Part shown: piece by piece, positions 8,343-13,074 of the stretch
How positions within the stretch are numbered: position 1 is the stretch's first letter
Layout: every line of letters begins with the position of its first letter
DNA from: Phoronis ovalis
Taxonomy: Eukaryota > Phoronida > Phoronidae
Assembly (NCBI GenBank): GCA_028565635.1
Contig: JAOXYB010040605.1
Coordinates: 1-13,074, forward strand
Reading direction: 5' to 3'
DNA: 13,074 bases
Notes under the pieces: generated by a model
What the model was told of the DNA's origin: nothing
Database searches by the model: none
The model's input: the letters and a program-made list of their open reading frames with translations, nothing else
Made by a program: the position numbers and the translations under genes

Positions 8343-11300
8343 CTTTAAAAATAAGATTTGTTGTTTACAATACGTTTAGTTCAGAGCTCTAGTTTAGTCG
8401 ACTTCTCGCTACTTACTTAACATCACATCCCGTTATATTCAATCCAAACCATACATATATGCCAACATCAGTGTAATCTATTGTATTACGGATCAAAATA
8501 CAATATTATGCAGTAAGCACTCATGGTCGCACAATTTGTCCTTGGATACAACAGGTCCCATATATATTCTATTCAACTCCCGACACAAATGCTCTCTTGT
8601 TAATCAATTTCAAATTGCTTACACCCCACCGAGACGCCTCTACCTATCTATAGGTTATTTGACAAGTATCAGGTGATTCCATCTGGCATCAATACTAACC
8701 TTCATAATAGTGATCCTCAACTACAACACAGCGCCCTCCAGTGGCTTTGACACTGCTGTTAATGGTCTCCACATCCAAAGGTTTGATGGTGAAAGGATCA
8801 ATCACTCGAACTTTAATACCGGATTCTGCTAGTTTATTTGCTGCTTCTAAAGCTTGGTTAAGAGTTACACCAGCACCAATCACGGTCACCTGGTCTTTGT
8901 TACTTTGAAGGACAATCTACAAAAACGGAAACAACCATCACCATGATTCATTTGTTCAGGTAGAGTTTATATTTTTCAATGCATTGAAGGACAGGCCGAC
9001 TTATAAACCATAAATATCTCTCTTGATCTTCATCTGTAAGAGAGAAATTGAATGCCACTTAGACAAGGTTCATATATTGACAGATACAGTTCACGTACCT
9101 TGGCTTTTCCAACTGAAAACTGTTCATCGTTGTTATACAGAACTGCTGCGTCAGCACGGCTGCTACGAATGAAGCACATGCCTTTTGTATTTGCAGCGAT
9201 TTCAACAGCATTCTCCATAGACACAGCATCACTAGGGTAGAACACAGTGCATGAAGGGATAGCTCGAAACATGGCAATATCTTCAAGTGCCATCTGGGAA
9301 GGCCCATCAGCACCTATTAATGAAAGAAGTTAGGATATTCTTAGAGAAATAGGACCACACAATTTTCTAGAAATTTAATTACTAAATAGAACAGTAATTA
9401 AACAACAGGCATGCAAATTAAGTGCTTTGACATTACTAAATTATATTTTACTTCAAACTATTCAAGAGCATATTACAAGTAAATGGCAAAAATCCCCATC
9501 AAAGTGTCTGATAACTCGACAACCAAAAGGTACCCTATGAAACACATTATTCTCATACTCATGATTGATTTTGAACAGTAGAGCAGCACTAACAACTGAG
9601 AGGTTTTCACATATTAATATAATAGGATCCTTTATAAATTATAAGTTCTCCACTTGCCACCAGGGGGACACGAGGGCTAAATTACTATTTATGCTAAAAA
9701 AAAACTATGCAAAATAGAAATTGTATGAACAAATTAATTAATTTAATCAGTTACAACATAGCGAACTCGATATAAGTAATACCTAAATCATCACTAAATT
9801 TGAAAAATGTGAAATAAAAGGACATTTTATCGTTATAATGTAATGAGTTTTTTTAAACAGTTACTGATATTTTTCAATACACTGAATACTAATCTAGTAA
9901 CCCTTAAATCTCACTTTTTCTCCTATTAATATCCCCTGGTGAATAACATTGGAAATTTTAATAAGAAAGGTTCTATTTGTAAAGTTTCTTACCAATTGAC
10001 ACTCCACAGTGGGAACCAGACACATTCAAATTGGTAAATGAAACGGCAGCCATACGAAGCTGATCATAAGCGCGACTAAAGAAGGCAGCAAATGAGCTCG
10101 CAAACGCAACAGTACGATCACGACAAGCCGCACCCACTGCGACACCCACTAAGTTCTGTTCAGCAATAAAACACTCAACATACTGATCAGGACGAGCTTT
10201 CTAAAATTAGAAATCAGAAGAAAGTTAAGAATATTGTTGTGCAGGTTGGTCTTAATAAAAACACATTCCTGAGGATACAAAAAGATTTACCAAACAGATA
10301 AATAATCAAAGATACTAGGTGACCAAATTATTAGAAATAGAATGCATATATCACTGCATAAATTAATTCATAGGAGGAAAAATTAAAAAACCTTGAATAT
10401 CGAATACATACATATAGTTTATCAGCATATGTAGAGTTCTTTACATCACCATCCATTGCCACAACACACTTATTGGCTTTACCAAGACTGGCTAGTCCAT
10501 TACCATAGGCCACACGTGGTGCTACCTGAAATAAAATATAACATTCCATCCATATTCATTCAGTTCTGATAAAAATTCAAAAATAAATTTAATGTACTCA
10601 CTATACAATAATACACAGCTCACAATTAACACAGACTGCCCTGCTACCTAACTGGTTATGGATAGAGGGGTCTACCCATAGAAACCGGAAGCATTTTAAA
10701 ACTCCTGCAAGCTATGATCAACAAATAAAATATTTTGGAAATTAACTTAATGACAAATTATTAATTTGATTTAAAATGTATACATACAATATCACCCAGT
10801 TTGTAGTTTGGACGTTCGGACAACTTTAGGTTTTGAATGCTAACAGGAGGGGCATCACGAACTGGACTCCTGACTTTGAGACCATGAGGTCCTTTGTTGA
10901 CGATGCGTGCACTGATAGTTTCAATTGCACCAGCTGATCGGGCACCTAGTGCTTTACCATGGAAACCTTCCTTGTCCTCGACATCTAAAAGAGTGAATTA
11001 TAATACAGGTACAAACGGCATGCTCAAGCTATTTGTTTCCATACATTGTGATTATAAATTAAATGTTCTTTAATTCCTGTAATTGTTAAACTCAATAACA
11101 GTTTAAAGAATTGCACTTTATTTTATAAAATTGTATACTTAAAGATAAAATGTATTTTTCAGAAACCATACATTTGATGGTCGTTTTAAGCCATTGCGAT
11201 AATAATTTTCAAGTAATTAAGACCCAGTGTATCAATTATACATTTAATATCTTTAAAAAATTTATTGAAATTGTGAAAATGATTTACCTGGAATGCCTTT

Positions 11301-12891
11301 GCCTTTCAATGTTTTTGCTACGATACAAGTGGGTTTACCCTTCACTGTGGTTGCTTCGTGCAATGCTTTAGCTAAAGCCTCAACATCGTGACCATCAACA
11401 ACATAAGTGTTCCACCTGACAAGAAAACAATGATTTATGCGTCTCCATGTTAATAACACAGTATGGGTAGGAACAACAATGGTATTTTTAAAATAGTTCT
11501 CAAAGAGTACACTTTATACAGCCTCTCTATATACATGTATATTTCACCACTCCTGGCACTATTTTCTTCACCATTTGATACCAAATCAACAGCTAAACTC
11601 CATATTTTGAGCATTAAATGCTGTCTGCCAGAGATAACCAAATAAGGACTTGTTTTTTTGATACAGCTTTTCTTGCTTTACAAATGTTGAACGGTGTTTT
11701 GTGAATTTGTAACCTTTTTAATGTATAAATGGGCTTTAATGAACAGGTAAATCACTATCATGCTACATATTGGAAAAAATGTAATTAATGCCTTACATCT
11801 CTTTATAACATCACATTTAGAAAATGAAGGCACAAGATTATTAGAGTTAAATAGGGGAATTAAAAGTACTGCAAGCAGTAAGTACAAAAATCAGTAAATA
11901 ATTTATGTAATTAAATGTATGCAACATTGTGATGCTTGTAAAGTCATGAGATGATCGAATTATAACGGTGAATTATAAGCAATTAAGGCAATAAGTTAGA
12001 ACAAAAATTACTAAATAAAGGTTCCTTTTAAAAAGTCATTTTAAACGACTTGTCAAATAACAAGCAAAATACATTTATGTTAAGAAAAATAAAATCTAAA
12101 AGAAAATGTCTTACCCGAAAGCTTCAAGGCGCTTCTGATAAACATCAGTCTTGTGCTGAAGTGATGTAGGTTCACTTTGACCTAAACGGTTACAGTCAAT
12201 GATGGCAACTAGATTGTCAAGTTCATAGAGACTGGAGAAGTGGAATGCTTCCCATACAGATCCTTCAATTGATTCACCATCGCCAAGGATACAGTACGTG
12301 CGGTAACTATATAAATAATGCAGAACTTATAAACTGATAACAGTTACATGAAATCCAAAACTTTGAGTCTGAAAGATGTTCACACGTTAAAAGCACTAGG
12401 TAGTAGGGTTTATTGTTATCTAAAAATCTTATAATCCTATTCAGCACAAGAATAAAATTCATTTTACATGAAGTTTGACAATTGAAAGAATACCTGTAGA
12501 TATATAATATTAACTAACACTACAGGAAACTATATGCAAAAATAAAGTCCAAAACACAGTGAAAGCAGAGTTTTCCATGGATGAAAAATATTCAAAACTT
12601 AGGTTAGAATTTTACAAAATGACTTTCTCACCATATCTTAAAAAGGTTTATAATTATATGTTTACTTATATAATTTAACAATGTCTCCAAACTAAACTTG
12701 AGCAAAAATTTGATCAAAGAGTCAAAGCAAGTGACTGGTCATATTTTTTTTAATGTAAACATATCGTCATGGTGACATTGTTCTTCACTGTACCTGGCTT
12801 TATCCCAGTACTTTCCACAGTATGCCATGCCAGCAGCACAGCTCAAACCTTGACCGAGAGAACCAGTACTTACATCAATGAAGTTCAGTCG
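8170..12891 (-). CDS. TKT: Transketolase, 5'-truncated by window edge
   Basis: Nine exons on the minus strand join in frame (12891-12794, 12306-12115, 11415-11288, 10984-10788, 10525-10412, 10200-9993, 9313-9099, 8916-8700, 8342-8170). They give 513 residues matching human transketolase from about residue 114 to its end. The cytosolic, thiamine-diphosphate and divalent-metal dependent enzyme moves two-carbon units from ketose to aldose phosphates in the non-oxidative pentose phosphate pathway. Its TPP-binding, pyrimidine and C-terminal domains are in order. Residues known from human TKT are present: Asp155 and Asn185 (metal), Lys244, His258, Arg318, Ser345, Glu366, Phe389, His416, Asp424, Gln428 and Arg474. 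No frameshift or internal stop is seen, so the gene looks functional. The N-terminal exons with His37, His77 and His110 lie beyond the right edge. Confidence 0.97.
8343..8699 (-). other. TKT last intron
   Basis: 357-bp GT-AG intron with no exon-like content. It is somewhat less AT-rich than the other introns. Confidence 0.85.
8700..8916 (-). CDS. TKT: TKT exon: C-terminal domain
   Basis: 217 nt, starting in phase 0 after gtttttgtag and ending GAAG|gttagt in phase 1. It encodes [30 protein letters not shown] and [10 protein letters not shown], nearly identical to human transketolase ([29 protein letters not shown]). Confidence 0.97.
9099..9313 (-). CDS. TKT: TKT exon: pyrimidine domain with substrate-binding Arg
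   Basis: The acceptor is cattaatag and the donor CCAAG|gtacgt; length is 215 nt. It begins [16 protein letters not shown], containing the Asp424 and Gln428 equivalents. It continues [10 protein letters not shown] and [13 protein letters not shown], where the first Arg of FIRSSR matches Arg474, which binds the acceptor phosphate, and ends SVGKAK. Confidence 0.97.
9314..9992 (-). other. TKT intron with a CTCF-like site
   Basis: 679-bp AT-rich GT-AG intron. Its only notable content is a G/C-rich CCACCAGGGGG string at 9657-9667 in otherwise AT-rich DNA. Confidence 0.85.
9656..9671 (+). promoter_or_regulatory. CTCF-like binding motif
   Basis: GCCACCAGGGGGACAC matches the known core CTCF pattern CCACNAGGGGGCGC at every position through GGGGG, then has ACAC where the pattern prefers CGCT/GCGC. 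It stands alone in a very AT-rich intron. CTCF is present in most bilaterian animals, so a real site is possible, but a single match proves nothing. Confidence 0.35.
9993..10200 (-). CDS. TKT: TKT exon: pyrimidine domain with catalytic Glu
   Basis: 208 nt, phase 0 to phase 1, with acceptor aattttag and donor ATTG|gtaaga. It encodes [15 protein letters not shown], in which the Glu of AEQN matches catalytic Glu366 that protonates the TPP aminopyrimidine. It continues [17 protein letters not shown] (ring-stacking Phe389) and GSHCGVSIG (His416). Confidence 0.97.
10412..10525 (-). CDS. TKT: TKT exon: start of pyrimidine domain
   Basis: 114 nt, phase 0 at both ends, with acceptor ttatttcag. It encodes [15 protein letters not shown] (Arg318 equivalent) and [18 protein letters not shown] (Ser345 equivalent). 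The donor TAT|gtatgt overlaps a second GT four bases on, but only the first keeps frame with the next exon. Confidence 0.95.
10788..10984 (-). CDS. TKT: TKT exon: end of TPP domain and interdomain linker
   Basis: 197 nt, acceptor ctcttttag, donor ATT|gtatgt. It starts [12 protein letters not shown], where the His matches His258 of human TKT. It then crosses the variable linker ([17 protein letters not shown]) and ends NYKLGDI. The linker is the least conserved part, as is usual between these two domains. Confidence 0.95.
10985..11287 (-). other. TKT intron
   Basis: 303-bp very AT-rich GT-AG intron with nothing recognisable. Confidence 0.85.
11288..11415 (-). CDS. TKT: TKT exon: TPP domain, middle
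   Basis: 128 nt, acceptor tcttgtcag, donor CCAG|gtaaat. It encodes [18 protein letters not shown] and [13 protein letters not shown], matching VDGHSVEEL and IIAKTFKGRGIT of human TKT, including the Lys244 equivalent. The junctions on both sides restore split codons (FG|W and P|D). Confidence 0.96.
11416..12114 (-). other. TKT intron, longest in the window part
   Basis: 699-bp AT-rich GT-AG intron. Open frames inside it (minus 11450-11641 and 11678-11887, plus 11463-11645) show no transketolase-like or other recognisable sequence. Confidence 0.85.
12115..12306 (-). CDS. TKT: TKT exon: TPP and metal-binding motif
   Basis: 192 nt, acceptor atttatatag, donor TCGG|gtaaga. It carries the classic thiamine-diphosphate motif, GDGE at its start and CNRLGQS about 30 residues on, so both metal ligands (Asp155 and Asn185 of human TKT) are present. 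It also contains [19 protein letters not shown] and QKRLEAFG. Confidence 0.97.
12307..12793 (-). other. TKT intron
   Basis: 487-bp AT-rich GT-AG intron with no exon-like content. Confidence 0.85.
12794..12891 (-). CDS. TKT: TKT exon: first one in the window
   Basis: 98 nt, acceptor ttacttttag, donor CCAG|gtacag, starting in phase 0. It encodes [18 protein letters not shown] and [12 protein letters not shown], matching the TGSLGQGL loop and GMAYTGKYFDKA of human TKT. The preceding exon is outside the window. Confidence 0.95.
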
Positions 12892-13074
12892 CTAAAAGTA
12901 ACAAGAACAAAATATAATACAATACCTAGAGTAATAGTAAAGCAGTTTTACTTAAAAAGCAATTCAAATTTATTTGTGTTTTATATTAATTACATAACAT
13001 GCTCAGAATTTCTCGAGCCAGAGGAAACGTTACGATCTATTGTATTGTGACGTTTCCTCTACCCCATTTCCACA
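12892..13074 (-). other. TKT intron, cut by window edge
   Basis: The acceptor (ttacttttag) lies at its left end on this strand; the donor is beyond the window. It contains the inverted repeat at 13020-13060. Confidence 0.75.
13020..13060. repeat. 14-bp inverted repeat with 13-nt spacer
   Basis: AGAGGAAACGTTAC (13020-13033) and GTGACGTTTCCTCT (13047-13060) pair at 13 of 14 positions, with the outer 11 bp perfect. The arms are GC-richer than the intron around them. It could be a hairpin, or part of a foldback or MITE element continuing past the right edge. Confidence 0.7.

Noticed and set aside
9052-9240. Open frame on the plus strand across a transketolase exon
   Set aside because: It is the antisense shadow of a firmly identified TKT exon, with no independent similarity.
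11150-11371. Open frame on the plus strand spanning a TKT intron and exon
   Set aside because: Antisense to the TKT exon at 11288-11415; the rest is AT-rich intron with no recognisable content.
12769-13050. 93-codon open frame on the plus strand
   Set aside because: It overlaps the TKT exon at 12794-12891 in antisense and runs into intron and the edge inverted repeat; no domain is recognised.

Overview
This is animal (metazoan) nuclear DNA. It is AT-rich, and the coding sequence is broken into short GT–AG exons. The two genes are readable only by joining exons: the 3' end of an SLC6-type sodium/chloride-coupled transporter on the + strand, and most of a transketolase on the - strand. The genes converge tail to tail. 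Introns are mostly 0.2-0.7 kb and very AT-rich, and both proteins look animal but not vertebrate. An invertebrate (for example a mollusc, annelid or other marine group) fits, but I cannot name the clade.

Layout. Positions 1-221 are intron. Exons at 222-324, 771-871 and 1376-1546 encode transmembrane helices 10 to 12 of the transporter. Two different phase-0 terminal exons follow, each with its own stop codon: exon D (2106-2273, 55 residues) and exon E (4129-4284, 51 residues). They appear to be alternative last exons giving the transporter two cytoplasmic tails. From 4285 to 8169 there is no convincing gene: this stretch holds 3' UTR or intergenic DNA, a degenerate minisatellite of about 31 bp period (about 7466-7705), and scattered poly(A) signals and hairpins. 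From 8170 to 12891 the - strand carries nine transketolase exons. Reading frame is kept across every junction, giving 513 residues that correspond to roughly residue 114 to the end of human TKT. The first ~110 residues lie beyond the right edge.

The genes are functionally unrelated: one imports a small neurotransmitter or osmolyte across the plasma membrane, the other is a cytosolic pentose-phosphate enzyme. No promoter for either gene is in the window. The most interesting feature is the transporter's tail choice. Tail D keeps an R-L-x-Y element matching the COPII/SEC24 export signal of SLC6 transporters and ends in T-G-L, a class I PDZ ligand form. Tail E lacks both but aligns to tail D at its start, suggesting an old exon duplication. 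Lesser points are a CTCF-like site in a transketolase intron, an inverted repeat at the right edge and two minisatellites.
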